Positions 1-10,161 are shown, counted from the first letter of the stretch. The stretch is 64,000 bases of DNA from Pseudomonas sihuiensis (GCF_900106015.1 NZ_LT629797.1:2914001-2978000), one strand, 5' to 3'. Numbers and translations: made by a program. The notes: a model not told the origin generated them from the sequence alone.

Positions 1-149
1 AGCTTGCTCTCACCGCCGAGCAGCACCACCCACTCACTCAGAGCGCCACCGGAACTCACCCAGCGCTGCGGCAGCGGCTCGGCCGCCAGCACCATATTGG
101 GAAATAGCAGGACGGCCGCCAGGCCGCCCAGGATATTGGCAAGACGCAT
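1..149 (-). CDS. hmuT: Hemin ABC transporter periplasmic binding protein, N-terminal fragment
   Basis: Only the first 49 codons are in the window; the gene runs off the left edge. The start ATG (147-149 on the complement) is preceded by a GAGGAG ribosome-binding site. The product begins with a signal peptide (MRLANILGG, hydrophobic stretch, then VLAAEPLPQRWVSS) and continues with WVVLLGGES, typical of the start of HmuT/PhuT-type heme-binding proteins of the TroA-like fold. It lies 63 bases downstream of hmuS on the same strand, the usual order of heme-uptake operons, so it probably delivers periplasmic heme to an HmuUV permease/ATPase outside the window. The family call rests mostly on context and this short N-terminus. 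Confidence 0.7.
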   Translation of the reverse strand, partial: MRLANILGGLAAVLLFPNMVLAAEPLPQRWVSSGGALSEWVVLLGGESK

Positions 150-212
150 GATCTTGACTCCTCGAAGATGACATCGACCGGCCAGCCGTTGCAGGTGACC
201 GGCACACTCGGC

Positions 213-1277
213 TCAGGCCAGCACAGGCAGTGACTCGGCCAGCTCGCGCCAGTCGGCGCGCTCGGCCATACCCGGCTTGCGCGCACCGAACAGCTGGACC
301 ACCAGCTCGCCCTCGGCATCGAAGGCCTCCAGACTGGTGATCACGCCGTCGATGCTGGGTTTGCGCACGCGCCACAACTCGACCACACCGCGCGTCTGCA
401 GGTGCAGGTTGAAGTCGGGGTCAAGCACGTTGAACCAGCTGTCCATCCAGCGCAGGTTGTGCACCGGGCCGGTGTGGATCTGAATGCAGTGGCGGTTGCC
501 AACGAACACCATGATCGGCACTTCACGGGCAGCGGCCTGCTCCATCAGCGCCGTCAACTCGGAGGTCGCCAACGGTTGCGCCCATTGCTCACCAGCCAGG
601 CGCAGCGCCTGGGTACGGGCCACCTCATGCTTCTTCAAAAGGGCGAAGAAATGGTGGGTGTCCTGCAGCGTCGCCCAGCCCTCACGCAGCGCCTGACTGT
701 CGATATCGGCGTCGACCTTGCGCAGCGGCGCAGCAGGCGGCGGCAACAACTGCAGCTCGGCGCTCTGCTCGCCAGAGAAGCGCTCGATCAGCGGCTGCCA
801 GGCGCTCAGCTCACTACGTTCGGTCAGGTAGACCTTGTGCACGGCAACGCCCTGCTGGTCGAACACCTGGATGCTGCGCTGGGTGCCCTTGGCGGTTTCC
901 TCGGCGATGGCGAACACGCTGGCCCAGCCACCGAGGAAAAGACGCAGGTCGATATCTGCCGACACCACCAGGCCCATCTGCCCGGATGCGGCAACACTCA
1001 CCTCGCGGTACAGCCCCTTGCGCTCATGGACGCAGTGCTCGTTGCGGGTCAGCACCATCACATGGCCGAGCGCGCCGAGTGCCGGCAGCAACTCGGCCCA
1101 GTCCGGGCGCAGCCGTCGCGCATCGATACCCAGACGGCTAGCAGTCAGCTCGGCCTCGCTCACGCCCAGCTGTGCTGCCGCCTCGCGGGCGCGCAGACGT
1201 GGTTGTTGCAGACGCAGCGCCTGCCAAGCCTGGTAAAGATTGACCGCCTGAGCGGCAGCAGTTGGAGCGGTACTCAT
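213..1277 (-). CDS. hmuS: Cytoplasmic heme-binding/heme-trafficking protein, HemS/PhuS family
   Basis: A 354-residue protein, the usual family length, built of two similar halves. Each half has a NxHCxxxH-like segment: RNEHCVHERKG near residues 78-88 and GNRHCIQIHTGPV near 262. Histidines 208/209 in DTHHFF sit where the axial heme ligand of PhuS (His209) is known. Family members take heme from the HmuTUV importer and pass it to heme oxygenase or help degrade it. AGGAAGGA precedes the ATG. It is the first gene of a minus-strand operon with hmuT, and the Fur-box-like sequence 78 bases upstream of its start suggests iron repression. No TonB-dependent receptor gene lies on the upstream side, unlike the phuR-phuS arrangement of P. 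aeruginosa as I recall it. Confidence 0.92.
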   Translation of the reverse strand: MSTAPTAAAQAVNLYQAWQALRLQQPRLRAREAAAQLGVSEAELTASRLGIDARRLRPDWAELLPALGALGHVMVLTRNEHCVHERKGLYREVSVAASGQMGLVVSADIDLRLFLGGWASVFAIAEETAKGTQRSIQVFDQQGVAVHKVYLTERSELSAWQPLIERFSGEQSAELQLLPPPAAPLRKVDADIDSQALREGWATLQDTHHFFALLKKHEVARTQALRLAGEQWAQPLATSELTALMEQAAAREVPIMVFVGNRHCIQIHTGPVHNLRWMDSWFNVLDPDFNLHLQTRGVVELWRVRKPSIDGVITSLEAFDAEGELVVQLFGARKPGMAERADWRELAESLPVLA

Positions 1278-1354
1278 GAGAACAGTCCTTCCTCGCGGGC
1301 GATTGCCAGTGTCTTTGCGGTACAGACCTCAGGTCAGCGCCAACAAAACAGAGC

Positions 1355-1380
1355 GATAATCTACATGAGAATCACTTATA
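1355..1380. promoter_or_regulatory. Fur-box-like operator upstream of hmuS
   Basis: The sequence GATAATctacaTGAGAATCACTTAT resembles the GATAATGATAATCATTATC Fur consensus, with recognisable NATWAT-type hexamers. It lies in the region between hmuS (minus) and the Rieske gene (plus), in an AT-richer patch that probably also holds the hmuS promoter. Iron-loaded Fur, encoded in this same window, would be expected to repress hmuS here. I matched it by eye only. Confidence 0.6.
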
Positions 1381-1575
1381 TAGAGTAGTAATCCACCCCT
1401 AATCACTGTAACGCCGCCAACCTTGGGCATAGGCGTCGTACCCGAGCATGGATGCGCCCTCTTTCTTCTTGCGGGATAATCCGCCCCTGTTGCGGCGCTA
1501 TGCGCCACCTTCTCCGGAGGGAGAAGATCATCAGAGGTCGCCACTAAGCGACTTCCACGCTAACGGGAAACCGCG

Positions 1576-1893
1576 ATGATCCGCTTGTGCGCCCCACACG
1601 AACTGGCCGAAGGTCAGAGCCGGGGCTTCGTCATAGACCAGCTGAACCTGCTCGCCGTGCGCAGGGCTGGCCAGGTACATGCCTACCTCAACCGCTGCCC
1701 GCATCGCGGCATTGCACTGGAATGGCAGAAGGACGATTTTCTCGATGACAGCGGCAGCCTGATCCGCTGCGCGACCCATGGCGCGCTGTTTCTGATCGAG
1801 AACGGCGAATGCGTGGCGGGCCCCTGCGAGGGGCAGGCACTGCTAATGCTGGAATGCAGGGAAGATGCGAACGGAATCTGGATCGCCCCGTAG
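1576..1893 (+). CDS. Small stand-alone Rieske [2Fe-2S] protein
   Basis: A 105-residue soluble protein that is one Rieske domain. The cluster motifs are visible: CPH (C-x-H) in NRCPHRGIALEW around residue 42, and C-x2-H in RCATHGALF around residue 65, spaced as in NirD/ferredoxin-type Rieske domains. There is no signal peptide or membrane segment, so it should act in the cytoplasm as an electron carrier or as the ferredoxin of an oxygenase. No partner reductase or oxygenase gene is adjacent. It starts 298 bases from hmuS, transcribed divergently, and ends three bases before the convergent sfsA stop. The ribosome-binding site (ACGGGAAACCGCG-ATG) is weak. The physiological partner cannot be told from sequence. 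Confidence 0.85.
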   Translation: MIRLCAPHELAEGQSRGFVIDQLNLLAVRRAGQVHAYLNRCPHRGIALEWQKDDFLDDSGSLIRCATHGALFLIENGECVAGPCEGQALLMLECREDANGIWIAP

Positions 1894-1896
1894 CGC

Positions 1897-2604
1897 CTAC
1901 TCCAGCACCTCCAGCCGGCGAACCAGGGCGATCCCTTCGGGACTGAGTTCGGCGCCGTAGGCCAGTACCTCAACCCCCGCGGCTTTGGCCTCGCGCAAGC
2001 CGGCAGCGTAAGTCGGATCGATTTCCTCGGCAGCGCGCACAGCGCGGATTTCCGAGAGGTTCACGCAATACAGCTGCACGGTCCGCACACCGGCACGCGC
2101 CAGCGCCGCCAGCTCGCGCAGATGCTTGGCGCCGCGCTGCGTCACCGCATCGGGAAAGGCCGCCACATCGCTGCCATCGAAACCCAGCGTCACGCTCTTG
2201 ACCTCGACATAGACCGGTCCGTGCGGGTAATCAAGACGAAAGTCGGCGCGGCTGTTCTCCACGCCGTAAGCCACCTCGCGCTTGAGCGCGGTGAAGCCGG
2301 CCAGCTCCGCGATCAGCCCGGCGCGCAGCGCCTCTTCCACCAGCGCATTGGCCCGCGCGGTATTGATGCAGGCCAGGCGCCCTTGCGGCGTTTCGCTGAT
2401 TTCCCAACTGCCCGGTAACTTGCGTTTGGGATCCTTGCTGCGGCTGAACCACACCCGGCACCCTTCGCTCATGCAATTGAGCATCGAGCCGGTGTTGGCG
2501 CAGTGGATGGTCATCTGCTCGCCGCTGGCGGTCTCGATATCGGCGAGAAAGCGCTTGTAGCGACGCAGCAGGCGCCCTTCTTCCAGCGGCGGGTCAAAGC
2601 GCAT
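1897..2604 (-). CDS. sfsA: SfsA family protein (sugar fermentation stimulation protein; putative nuclease)
   Basis: A 235-residue protein with the SfsA pattern: N-terminal [24 protein letters not shown] (an OB-like nucleic-acid-binding part, with the conserved YKRFLAD segment), the HCANTGSM motif near residues 34-41, and a PD-(D/E)xK-like core with DFRLDYP and YVEVKSVTL around residues 126-142. The family was first described through effects on maltose metabolism in E. coli, and later members were assigned nuclease-like folds. Its start overlaps the 3' end of the upstream aminotransferase gene by 11 bases on the same strand, so the two are probably cotranscribed and translationally coupled. 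Confidence 0.93.
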   Translation of the reverse strand: MRFDPPLEEGRLLRRYKRFLADIETASGEQMTIHCANTGSMLNCMSEGCRVWFSRSKDPKRKLPGSWEISETPQGRLACINTARANALVEEALRAGLIAELAGFTALKREVAYGVENSRADFRLDYPHGPVYVEVKSVTLGFDGSDVAAFPDAVTQRGAKHLRELAALARAGVRTVQLYCVNLSEIRAVRAAEEIDPTYAAGLREAKAAGVEVLAYGAELSPEGIALVRRLEVLE

Positions 2605-3775
2605 CGGGCTTCCAGCTCTTCAGGCCGCGGGCGATACGCTCGACCGCCTGCTGCAGGCGCTCGACATTCTGCGTGTAGGCGAAACGCACATGGTGCCCAG
2701 CCTGATAGCGACCGAAATCCAGACCAGGGGTGAAGGCCACATGCTCGGTTTCGATGAAGTGCCGGCAGAAAGCGAAGGCGTCGCCGCCAAAGGCGCTGAT
2801 ATCTGCATATAGATAGAAGGCACCTTCCGGCTCCACGGCGATACCAAAGCCCAGCTCGCGCAACGCCGGCAACAGGTAGTCGCGGCGGCGCTGGAATTCG
2901 TGACGACGCTCTTCGAGGATCGCCAACGTGGCCGGCTCGAAGCAAGCCAGCGCGGCATGCTGGGCCATGCTCGGCGCACTGATGTAGAGGTTCTGCGCCA
3001 GCTTTTCCAACTCAGGCACGGCCGCCTCGGGCGCGACCAGCCAACCCAGGCGCCAGCCGGTCATGCCGAAATATTTGGAGAAGCTGTTGAGCACGAAGGC
3101 GTCGTCATCCACCTCCAGCACGCTCGGCGCGTCGCAACCATAGGTCAGGCCGTGGTAGATCTCGTCCACCACCAGATGGCCGCCGCGCTGCTTGAGGCAG
3201 GTCGACAGCGCCGCCAGCTCGTCCTTGTGCAGCAGGGTGCCGGTCGGGTTGGCCGGCGACGCGACCAGGGCGCCGACACTGTCCGAGTCCCAATGCCGCT
3301 CCACCAGGTGCGGAGTGAGCTGGTAACGCACGTCCGGGCCGACCGGCACCAGTTGTGCGGCGCCTTCGACCAGGCGCAGGAAGTGGCGGTTGCAGGGATA
3401 GCCGGGGTCGGCCAGCAGCCAGTGCTTGCCCGGATCGACCAGCAGACTGGCGGCCAGCAGCAATGCACCGGAGCCGCCCGGCGTCACCAGAATGCGCTGC
3501 GGGTCGAGATTCAACCGGTAACGTTCGGCGTAGAAGCCTGCGATGGCTTCACGCAGCTGCGGCAGGCCGCGCGCGGCGGTGTAGCGGGTGTGCCCGGCGG
3601 ACAGTGCGGCCTGTCCGGCGCGGATGATCGGCTCGGCGGTGGTGAAATCCGGCTCGCCAATCTCCAGGTGAATCACATCGTGACCAGCCGCCTGCAATTC
3701 GTTGGCACGCGCCAGCAAGGCCATCACATGAAAGGGTTCGATGGCGCGACTGCGCGCACTGTAGAGCTGGGCCAT
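2594..3775 (-). CDS. Class I/II pyridoxal-phosphate aminotransferase
   Basis: A fold-type I aminotransferase of about 393 residues. The start chosen is the ATG at 3773-3775 ([15 protein letters not shown]), because an upstream extension to 3844 is unlike the family. Landmarks are HLEIGEPDF near residue 37, [43 protein letters not shown] and the lysine motif [16 protein letters not shown], whose lysine should carry PLP. The family includes aspartate, alanine and aromatic aminotransferases; the substrate cannot be assigned. It sits upstream of sfsA with overlapping ends and is divergent from dksA, an arrangement I remember next to dksA in other Pseudomonas. Confidence 0.88.
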   Translation of the reverse strand: MAQLYSARSRAIEPFHVMALLARANELQAAGHDVIHLEIGEPDFTTAEPIIRAGQAALSAGHTRYTAARGLPQLREAIAGFYAERYRLNLDPQRILVTPGGSGALLLAASLLVDPGKHWLLADPGYPCNRHFLRLVEGAAQLVPVGPDVRYQLTPHLVERHWDSDSVGALVASPANPTGTLLHKDELAALSTCLKQRGGHLVVDEIYHGLTYGCDAPSVLEVDDDAFVLNSFSKYFGMTGWRLGWLVAPEAAVPELEKLAQNLYISAPSMAQHAALACFEPATLAILEERRHEFQRRRDYLLPALRELGFGIAVEPEGAFYLYADISAFGGDAFAFCRHFIETEHVAFTPGLDFGRYQAGHHVRFAYTQNVERLQQAVERIARGLKSWKPDAL

Positions 3776-4033
3776 GGGTCTGTCTTCAGGGTTGCGAGGC
3801 GCGGATTCTAGCAGGGCAGCTTGAGCCCGCGGCAAGGTCACCAAAGCGCCGCTACGCTTACTGGCCAGTCACATGCAGATTTCGTTCACACCCGGGACAA
3901 GGCAGAGACAACCGGGAGTAGCGCGCCCCGATTCGATCTGGTAAGTTCGCCGGCTTGCAGTCGCAGGGCCGGACAAACGCCTGGCAATGGAATAACCTGC
4001 GCGATGGATTAGAAAGAGTGAGAGGCGTCATCC

Positions 4034-4480
4034 ATGCCCACAAAAGAAAAAGCCAAAAGCACCAGCCAGCTGATTCGTGGTTTCGAGCCTTATCAAGAGA
4101 AGAAGGGCGAGGAATACATGAGCGAGCCGATGCGCGCTCACTTCACCAGCATCCTCAATAAGTGGAAGCTGGAGCTGATGCAGGAAGTCGACCGTACCGT
4201 GCACCACATGCAGGACGAAGCGGCCAACTTCCCGGACCCGGCTGACCGCGCCAGCCAGGAAGAAGAGTTCAGCCTGGAACTGCGCGCCCGTGACCGCGAG
4301 CGCAAGCTGATCAAGAAGATCGACGAGACGCTGCAACTGATCGAAGACAACGATTACGGTTGGTGCGACTCCTGCGGCGTCGAAATCGGCATCCGCCGCC
4401 TCGAAGCCCGCCCGACCGCGACTCTTTGCATCGACTGCAAGACGCTGGCGGAAATCAAGGAAAAGCAGATCGGTTCCTGA
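4034..4480 (+). CDS. dksA: RNA polymerase-binding transcription factor DksA
   Basis: A 148-residue DksA. The N-terminal part is followed by the long coiled coil ([20 protein letters not shown]... to ...[18 protein letters not shown]), with the tip acidic residues in [14 protein letters not shown] near residue 74, and then a four-cysteine zinc finger (CDSCG near 114 and CIDC near 135). With ppGpp it binds the secondary channel of RNA polymerase and shifts transcription between ribosomal and amino-acid promoters. It is followed by a hairpin terminator at 4490-4507 and then gluQ; the dksA-gluQ order is common in gammaproteobacteria. Confidence 0.97.
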   Translation: MPTKEKAKSTSQLIRGFEPYQEKKGEEYMSEPMRAHFTSILNKWKLELMQEVDRTVHHMQDEAANFPDPADRASQEEEFSLELRARDRERKLIKKIDETLQLIEDNDYGWCDSCGVEIGIRRLEARPTATLCIDCKTLAEIKEKQIGS

Positions 4481-4489
4481 TCTGACGAC

Positions 4490-4507
4490 GGGGCGCTTAG
4501 GCGCCCC
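4490..4507 (+). terminator. Intrinsic terminator after dksA
   Basis: Stem GGGGCGC / GCGCCCC with loop TTAG, followed by a short T-containing tail (GCTCTGTTTC). It lies 10 bases after the dksA stop and 24 bases before the gluQ start, so gluQ is probably expressed partly by read-through, or from its own promoter. Confidence 0.7.
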
Positions 4508-4530
4508 GCTCTGTTTCTGGCCTTGGCCCC

Positions 4531-5415
4531 ATGAACACTGCCTATATCGGGCGCTTCGCCCCCACGCCCAGCGGCTATCTGCACTTCGGTTCACTGGTCG
4601 CCGCCCTCGCCTCCTACCTCGATGCCCGCGCCGTCGGCGGCCGCTGGCTGCTGCGCATGGAGGACCTCGACCCGCCACGGGAAATACCTGGCGCCCAGGA
4701 CGCGATCCTGCGCACGCTGGAGACCTACGGTTTCGAGTGGGACGGCGAACTGGTGCGCCAGAGCGAGCGGCATGCCGAATACGCAGCGGTTATCGCCCGC
4801 CTGTTCAGTCAGGGTCTGGCCTATGCGTGCACCTGTTCGCGCAAGCAACTGGAAGGCTACGCTGGCATCTATCCGGGGTTCTGCCGTAACGCCTGCCATC
4901 CTGATCACGATGCCGCCATCCGCCTGCGCGTACCGGAGCTGGACTACCACTTCATCGACCGCGTGCAGGGCGAATTTCGCCAGCACCTGGGCCGAGAAGT
5001 CGGCGACTTCGTGATTCGCCGCCGTGACGGCCTGTTCGCCTATCAGCTCGCCGTGGTGCTGGACGATGCCTGGCAGGGTGTGACCGACGTGGTGCGTGGC
5101 GCCGACCTGCTCGACTCCACGCCGCGCCAGTTGTACCTGCAGGAACTGCTCGGGCAGCCACAACCGCGTTATCTGCACGTGCCGCTGATCATCCAGCCCG
5201 ATGGCCACAAGCTGGGCAAGAGCTACCGCTCGCCACCGCTGCCCGCCGATCAGGCCGGGCCTCTGCTGCTGCGCGCATTACGTGCCCTGGGCCAGCAACC
5301 GCCCAGCGACCTGCAAGGCGCGGCACCTGCCGAGCTTCTGGCCTGGGGCATCGTCAACTGGAACGCCACGCGCATTCCACGCAGCCGCACCTTGGCCGAA
5401 GCGCAATTGAAGTAG
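4531..5415 (+). CDS. gluQ: Glutamyl-Q tRNA(Asp) synthetase
   Basis: A 294-residue truncated glutamyl-tRNA synthetase paralogue lacking the anticodon-binding domain. It has the class I signature APTPSGYLHFGSL (HIGH-equivalent), a zinc-binding region (CTCSRKQLE ... YPGFCRNACH, residues about 100-125) and KLGKSYRSP in place of KMSKS. The enzyme attaches glutamate to queuosine at the wobble position of tRNA(Asp). The HFGSL motif, zinc site and missing C-terminal half separate it from GltX. It directly follows dksA, and a long inverted repeat follows it. Confidence 0.95.
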   Translation: MNTAYIGRFAPTPSGYLHFGSLVAALASYLDARAVGGRWLLRMEDLDPPREIPGAQDAILRTLETYGFEWDGELVRQSERHAEYAAVIARLFSQGLAYACTCSRKQLEGYAGIYPGFCRNACHPDHDAAIRLRVPELDYHFIDRVQGEFRQHLGREVGDFVIRRRDGLFAYQLAVVLDDAWQGVTDVVRGADLLDSTPRQLYLQELLGQPQPRYLHVPLIIQPDGHKLGKSYRSPPLPADQAGPLLLRALRALGQQPPSDLQGAAPAELLAWGIVNWNATRIPRSRTLAEAQLK

Positions 5416-5417
5416 CC

Positions 5418-5476
5418 GTAGCCCGGATGCAATCCGGGAACGATGTGCAGGCATCCCCGGATTTCATCCGGGCTAC
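5418..5476. repeat. Dispersed inverted repeat, copy A (GTAGCCCGGATGCAATCCGGG type)
   Basis: Two arms, 5418-5438 and 5456-5476, match each other in inverted orientation (GTAGCCCGGATGCAATCCGG and CCCGGATTTCATCCGGGCTA). Each arm is itself partly palindromic (CCCGGAT..ATCCGGG). The same element occurs at 60825-60883, and a shorter variant at 50924-50964. It lies just after the gluQ stop and may act as its terminator or be a mobile intergenic repeat. Confidence 0.8.
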
Positions 5477-5485
5477 GCGCCAGAC

Positions 5486-5523
5486 AAGCTGGCTTCAAGT
5501 TTGTGGCTTGAAGCGCGCAGCTT
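5486..5523. repeat. AAGCTGGCTTCAAG / CTTGAAGCGCGCAGCTT hairpin before cbrX
   Basis: An imperfect inverted repeat with arms 5486-5499 and 5507-5523 and loop TTTGTGG. It resembles other AAGCT-GGAAGC/CTTCAAG elements, for example in the pnp leader at 25330-25401. It lies upstream of cbrX, next to repeat copy A, and could form a hairpin in the 5' part of the cbrX-cbrA transcript. Confidence 0.55.
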
Positions 5524-5559
5524 CCTTTACCATCGCGGCATCTTTCGACGAGATGTCAC

Positions 5560-5736
5560 ATGTATATCTACCGACTGGTTCTGATCCTGGTAGTGGGGAT
5601 CTACCTGTTCTCACCGGCCATCATGGACTGGTGGATCGACCCCAATGGCGCCTGGTATCGGCCTTATCTGCTGTGGCTGATCCTGATCGTCGTCACCTTC
5701 ATTCTTCAGAGCCAACGCGATGCTGACGAGCTTTAG
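5560..5736 (+). CDS. cbrX: Small inner-membrane protein CbrX, overlapping cbrA
   Basis: A 58-residue protein read in its own frame from the ATG at 5560: MYIYRLVLILVVGIYLFSPA, then a polar WWIDPNGAWYRPY loop, then a second hydrophobic helix LLWLILIVVTFILQ, then SQRDADEL and stop. This gives two predicted transmembrane segments. Its last 17 bases overlap the start of cbrA (5720), the arrangement described for cbrX-cbrA in Pseudomonas, where translation of the small ORF is thought to be coupled to cbrA. I recognise it by position and shape, not by alignment. Its molecular function is unknown to me. Confidence 0.8.
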   Translation: MYIYRLVLILVVGIYLFSPAIMDWWIDPNGAWYRPYLLWLILIVVTFILQSQRDADEL

Positions 5737-8674
5737 CCTGAGCGAACTGATCCTGATCAGCGCCGGCTATCTGCTAGTGCTGTTCGGCGTCGCCTGGGTC
5801 AGTGAACACGGTCTTATCCCCCGCTGGATCATCCGCCACCCGCTGACCTACACCCTGTCGCTGGGCGTCTATGCCAGCGCCTGGGCCTTCTACGGCACGG
5901 TGGGCCTGGCCTATCAGTACGGTTACGGTTTCCTTGCCAGTTACCTGGGCGTTTCCGGTGCCTTCCTGCTGGCACCAGTGTTGCTCTACCCGATCCTGCG
6001 CATCACCCGTACCTACCAGCTGTCATCGTTGGCCGACCTGTTCGCCTTTCGCTTTCGCAGCACCTGGGCCGGCGCACTGACCACGCTGTTCATGCTGATT
6101 GGCGTGCTGCCGCTGCTGGCTCTGCAGATCCAGGCGGTGGCCGACTCCATCGGCATCCTCAGCCGCGAGCCGCTGCAGGAGAAAGTGGCACTGAGCTACT
6201 GCGGCCTGATCATCCTGTTCACCATTCTCTTCGGCGCGCGCCATATCGCCACGCGCGAGAAGCACGAGGGCCTGGTGTTCGCCATCGCCTTCGAATCGCT
6301 GGTCAAGCTGGTCGCCCTCGGCGTCATCGGCTGGTACGCGCTGTATCAGGTGTTCGGCGGCCCGCGTGAGCTGGAATTGTGGCTGGTGCAGAACCAGGCG
6401 GCGCTGGCCACGCTGCACACGCCGCTGCAGGAGGGCCCATGGCGCACCCTGCTGCTGGTGTTCTTCGCCTCGGCCATCGTCATGCCGCACATGTACCACA
6501 TGACCTTCACCGAGAACCTCAATCCGCGCGCCATGGTCAGCGCCAGCTGGGGCCTGCCGCTGTTCCTGCTGCTGATGAGCCTGGCCGTGCCCCTGATTCT
6601 CTGGGCCGGTCTCAAGCTTGGCGCCACCACCAACCCGGAATACTTCACCCTGGGCCTGGGCATCGCCGTGAACAGCGAGGCGCTGGCGCTACTGGCCTAT
6701 GTCGGCGGCCTCTCCGCCTCCAGCGGGCTGATCATCGTTTCCACCCTGGCGCTGTCGGGCATGGCGCTGAACCACCTGGTGCTGCCGCTGTACCAGCCAC
6801 CAGCGGAAGGCAACATCTACCGCTGGCTGAAGTGGACCCGCCGCACGCTGATCGCCTGCATCATCATGGCAGGCTACGGCTTCTACCTGCTGCTCGGCGC
6901 CCAGCAGGACCTGGCCAACCTTGGTATCGTCGCCTTCGTCGCCACCCTGCAGTTCCTGCCCGGTGTGCTCTCGGTGCTGTATTGGCAAACGGCCAATCGC
7001 CGCGGCTTCATCGCCGGCTTGCTGGCCGGCATCAGTGTCTGGGCACTGACCATGCTGCTGCCGCTGCTGGGCAACCTGGAAGGCTTCTACCTGCCGCTGT
7101 TCAACGTCATCTATGTGCTCGACGACGCCAGCTGGCACCTCGCAGCCATTGCCTCGCTCGCCGCCAACGTACTGGTGTTCACCCTGGTGTCGCTGTTCAC
7201 CGAGGCCAGCCCCGAGGAAAAGAGCGCCGCCGAAGCCTGCGCGGTGGACAACGTGCGCCGCCCGCAACGACGCGAGCTGGTCGCCGTGTCGCCTCAGGAC
7301 TTTGCCGCACAACTGGCCAAGCCACTCGGCGCCAAGACCGCACAACGTGAAGTCGAACAGGCACTGCGCGATCTGCATCTGCCCTTCGACGAAAGCCGCC
7401 CCTATGCCCTGCGCCGCCTGCGCGACCGCATCGAGGCCAACCTGTCCGGCCTGATGGGGCCGAGCGTGGCGCAGGACATCGTGGAAACCTTCCTGCCCTA
7501 CAAGTCCGGCAGCGAGGGTTATGTCACCGAGGACATCCATTTCATCGAGAGCCGCCTGGAAGACTACCAGTCGCGCCTTACCGGCCTCGCCGCCGAGCTC
7601 GATGCCCTGCGCCGCTACCACCGCCAGACCCTGCAGGAGCTGCCAATGGGCGTGTGCTCGCTGGCCAAGGATCAGGAGATCCTGATGTGGAACCGGGCCA
7701 TGGAAGAGCTCACCGACATCCCCGCGCAGCGCATCGTCGGCTCGCGCCTGAGCACCCTGAGCGAACCCTGGCAAAGCCTGCTGCAGGACTTCATCGAACG
7801 CCCGGATCAGCACCTGCATAAACAGCACCTGGCGCTCGACGGCCAGATCCGCTGGCTCAACCTGCACAAGGCGGCCATCAACGAACCGCTGGCCCCTGGT
7901 AACAGCGGCCTGGTGCTGCTGGTCGAAGATCAGACCGAAACCCAGATGCTCGAAGACAAGCTGGTGCATTCCGAGCGCCTAGCCAGTATTGGCCGCCTGG
8001 CCGCTGGCGTGGCCCACGAGATCGGCAACCCGATCACCGGCATCGCCTGCCTGGCGCAGAACCTGCGCGAAGAGCGCGAAACCGATGGCGAGCTGACCGA
8101 AATCAGTGGGCAGATCCTCGAACAGACCAAGCGCGTCTCGCGCATCGTCCAGTCGCTGATGAGCTTCGCCCACTCCGGCAGCCACCAGCGCAGCGACGAG
8201 CCGGTATGCCTGGCCGACGTGGCGCAGGACGCCATCGGCCTGCTGTCGCTGAACAAACGCAACTTCGATATCCAGTTCTACAACCTGTGCGATCCGCAGC
8301 ACTGGGCCTGTGGCGATCCGCAGCGTCTGGCCCAGGTACTGATCAACCTGCTATCCAACGCGCGTGACGCTTCGCCACCTGGCGGCGCCATCCGCGTACG
8401 CAGCGAGGCCAGCGAGCATACCGTCGACCTGATCGTCGAGGATGAAGGCAGCGGCATTCCCAAGGCGATCATCGACCGCCTGTTCGAACCCTTCTTCACC
8501 ACCAAGGACCCCGGCGAGGGGACCGGCCTGGGCCTCGCGCTGGTCTATTCGATCGTGGAAGAGCATTATGGACAGATAACAATCGACAGCCCGGCTGACC
8601 CCGAGCGCCAATTGGGCACTCGAATTCGGGTCACCCTGCCAAGGCATGTCGAGGCGACGTCCGTAGCGATGTAA
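5720..8674 (+). CDS. cbrA: Sensor histidine kinase CbrA with sodium/solute symporter-like domain
   Basis: A 984-residue two-component sensor. Residues about 1-500 form a multi-pass SLC5/SSS-type transporter domain (from [18 protein letters not shown] to [12 protein letters not shown]). A linker and PAS-like segment (about 620-730, [20 protein letters not shown]) follow, and then the kinase: the H-box with the phospho-accepting His766 in [12 protein letters not shown]-box [11 protein letters not shown]1 VEDEGSGIP and G2 [10 protein letters not shown]. CbrA phosphorylates CbrB and controls use of histidine, proline, arginine and other carbon/nitrogen sources; in some species it also transports histidine. 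The start overlaps cbrX by 17 bases. cbrB follows after 53 bases. Confidence 0.97.
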   Translation: MLTSFSLSELILISAGYLLVLFGVAWVSEHGLIPRWIIRHPLTYTLSLGVYASAWAFYGTVGLAYQYGYGFLASYLGVSGAFLLAPVLLYPILRITRTYQLSSLADLFAFRFRSTWAGALTTLFMLIGVLPLLALQIQAVADSIGILSREPLQEKVALSYCGLIILFTILFGARHIATREKHEGLVFAIAFESLVKLVALGVIGWYALYQVFGGPRELELWLVQNQAALATLHTPLQEGPWRTLLLVFFASAIVMPHMYHMTFTENLNPRAMVSASWGLPLFLLLMSLAVPLILWAGLKLGATTNPEYFTLGLGIAVNSEALALLAYVGGLSASSGLIIVSTLALSGMALNHLVLPLYQPPAEGNIYRWLKWTRRTLIACIIMAGYGFYLLLGAQQDLANLGIVAFVATLQFLPGVLSVLYWQTANRRGFIAGLLAGISVWALTMLLPLLGNLEGFYLPLFNVIYVLDDASWHLAAIASLAANVLVFTLVSLFTEASPEEKSAAEACAVDNVRRPQRRELVAVSPQDFAAQLAKPLGAKTAQREVEQALRDLHLPFDESRPYALRRLRDRIEANLSGLMGPSVAQDIVETFLPYKSGSEGYVTEDIHFIESRLEDYQSRLTGLAAELDALRRYHRQTLQELPMGVCSLAKDQEILMWNRAMEELTDIPAQRIVGSRLSTLSEPWQSLLQDFIERPDQHLHKQHLALDGQIRWLNLHKAAINEPLAPGNSGLVLLVEDQTETQMLEDKLVHSERLASIGRLAAGVAHEIGNPITGIACLAQNLREERETDGELTEISGQILEQTKRVSRIVQSLMSFAHSGSHQRSDEPVCLADVAQDAIGLLSLNKRNFDIQFYNLCDPQHWACGDPQRLAQVLINLLSNARDASPPGGAIRVRSEASEHTVDLIVEDEGSGIPKAIIDRLFEPFFTTKDPGEGTGLGLALVYSIVEEHYGQITIDSPADPERQLGTRIRVTLPRHVEATSVAM

Positions 8675-8727
8675 ACAGCGAGAGAGGCTGCCAATGGCAC
8701 CTCCGTGACCGTCGAGAGACCGAATTG

Positions 8728-10161
8728 ATGCCACATATTCTTATCGTCGAAGACGAAACCATTATCCGCTCTGCCTTGCGCCGCCTGCTCGAACGCAATC
8801 AGTACCAGGTCAGCGAAGCTGGCTCGGTACAGGAAGCCCAGGAACGCTACAGCATTCCCACCTTCGACCTGATCGTCAGCGACCTGCGCCTGCCCGGGGC
8901 GCCTGGCACCGAACTGATCAAACTGGCCGAAGGCACCCCGGTGCTGATCATGACCAGCTACGCCAGCCTGCGCTCGGCGGTGGACTCGATGAAGATGGGC
9001 GCAGTCGATTACATCGCCAAGCCCTTCGATCACGACGAAATGCTGCAGGCGGTCGCCCGCATCCTGCGTGACCGCCAGGACGCCAAGAGCGCACCCGCGC
9101 CAGCTGCCAACAGCAACACGCGCAGTGGCAATACCGAGAAAATCGTCGACAACGCCAACGGCGAGATCGGCATCATCGGTTCCTGCGCGGCCATGCAGGA
9201 GCTCTATAGCAAGATTCGCAAGGTCGCCCCCACCGACTCCAATGTACTGGTGCAGGGTGAGTCCGGCACGGGCAAGGAGCTGGTTGCGCGCGCCCTGCAC
9301 AACCTCTCCAAGCGCGCCAAGGCACCGCTGATTTCGGTGAACTGCGCCGCCATTCCGGAAACCCTGATCGAGTCCGAGCTGTTCGGCCACGAGAAAGGCG
9401 CCTTCACCGGCGCCAGCGCCGGGCGTGCCGGCCTGGTGGAGGCGGCCGACGGTGGCACGCTGTTCCTCGACGAAATTGGCGAGCTGCCGCTGGAAGCCCA
9501 AGCCCGTCTGCTGCGCGTGCTGCAGGAAGGCGAAATTCGCCGGGTCGGCTCGGTGCAGTCGCAGAAGGTCGATGTACGTCTGATCGCTGCTACGCACCGC
9601 GACCTGAAGACGCTGGCCAAGACCGGCCAGTTCCGTGAAGACCTTTATTACCGCCTGCACGTCATCGCCCTCAAGCTGCCAGCGCTGCGTGAGCGAGGCA
9701 GCGACGTGACCGAGATCGCCCAGGCGTTCCTCGTGCGCCAGTACACCCGTATGGGCCGCGAGCCGTTGCGCTTCGCTCATGATGCCGAGCAGGCGATCCG
9801 CCATTACCCCTGGCCGGGTAACGTGCGCGAACTGGAAAACGCCATCGAGCGCGCGGTGATTCTCTGCGAGGGTACGGAAATTTCCGCGGACCTTCTGGGC
9901 ATCGACATCGAGCTGGACGATCTGGATGACGAGGACTTCGGCCTGCCGGCGGCAGGCGGACAGAGCAGTGGCAACAGCCACGAACCTACCGAGGATCTGT
10001 CACTGGAGGACTACTTCCAGCACTTCGTCCTCGAGCATCAGGACCACATGACCGAGACCGAGCTGGCCCGCAAGTTGGGCATCAGTCGCAAATGCCTGTG
10101 GGAACGGCGTCAGCGCCTGGGCATTCCGCGACGCAAATCCGGTGTGACCAGCGGCCCTTGA
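8728..10161 (+). CDS. cbrB: Sigma-54-dependent response regulator CbrB
   Basis: A 477-residue NtrC-family regulator. The receiver domain has phospho-acceptor Asp52 in [12 protein letters not shown] and Lys in YIAKPFDHD. The AAA+ domain has Walker [16 protein letters not shown], the sigma-54 contact motif EKGAFTGA and Walker B-like [15 protein letters not shown] Fis-type helix-turn-helix closes it ([27 protein letters not shown]). The ATG at 8728 is used; a TTG one codon earlier is less likely. It activates sigma-54 promoters, chiefly crcZ, whose promoter and a TGTTAC-N14-GTAACA site lie directly downstream. Confidence 0.97.
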   Translation: MPHILIVEDETIIRSALRRLLERNQYQVSEAGSVQEAQERYSIPTFDLIVSDLRLPGAPGTELIKLAEGTPVLIMTSYASLRSAVDSMKMGAVDYIAKPFDHDEMLQAVARILRDRQDAKSAPAPAANSNTRSGNTEKIVDNANGEIGIIGSCAAMQELYSKIRKVAPTDSNVLVQGESGTGKELVARALHNLSKRAKAPLISVNCAAIPETLIESELFGHEKGAFTGASAGRAGLVEAADGGTLFLDEIGELPLEAQARLLRVLQEGEIRRVGSVQSQKVDVRLIAATHRDLKTLAKTGQFREDLYYRLHVIALKLPALRERGSDVTEIAQAFLVRQYTRMGREPLRFAHDAEQAIRHYPWPGNVRELENAIERAVILCEGTEISADLLGIDIELDDLDDEDFGLPAAGGQSSGNSHEPTEDLSLEDYFQHFVLEHQDHMTETELARKLGISRKCLWERRQRLGIPRRKSGVTSGP

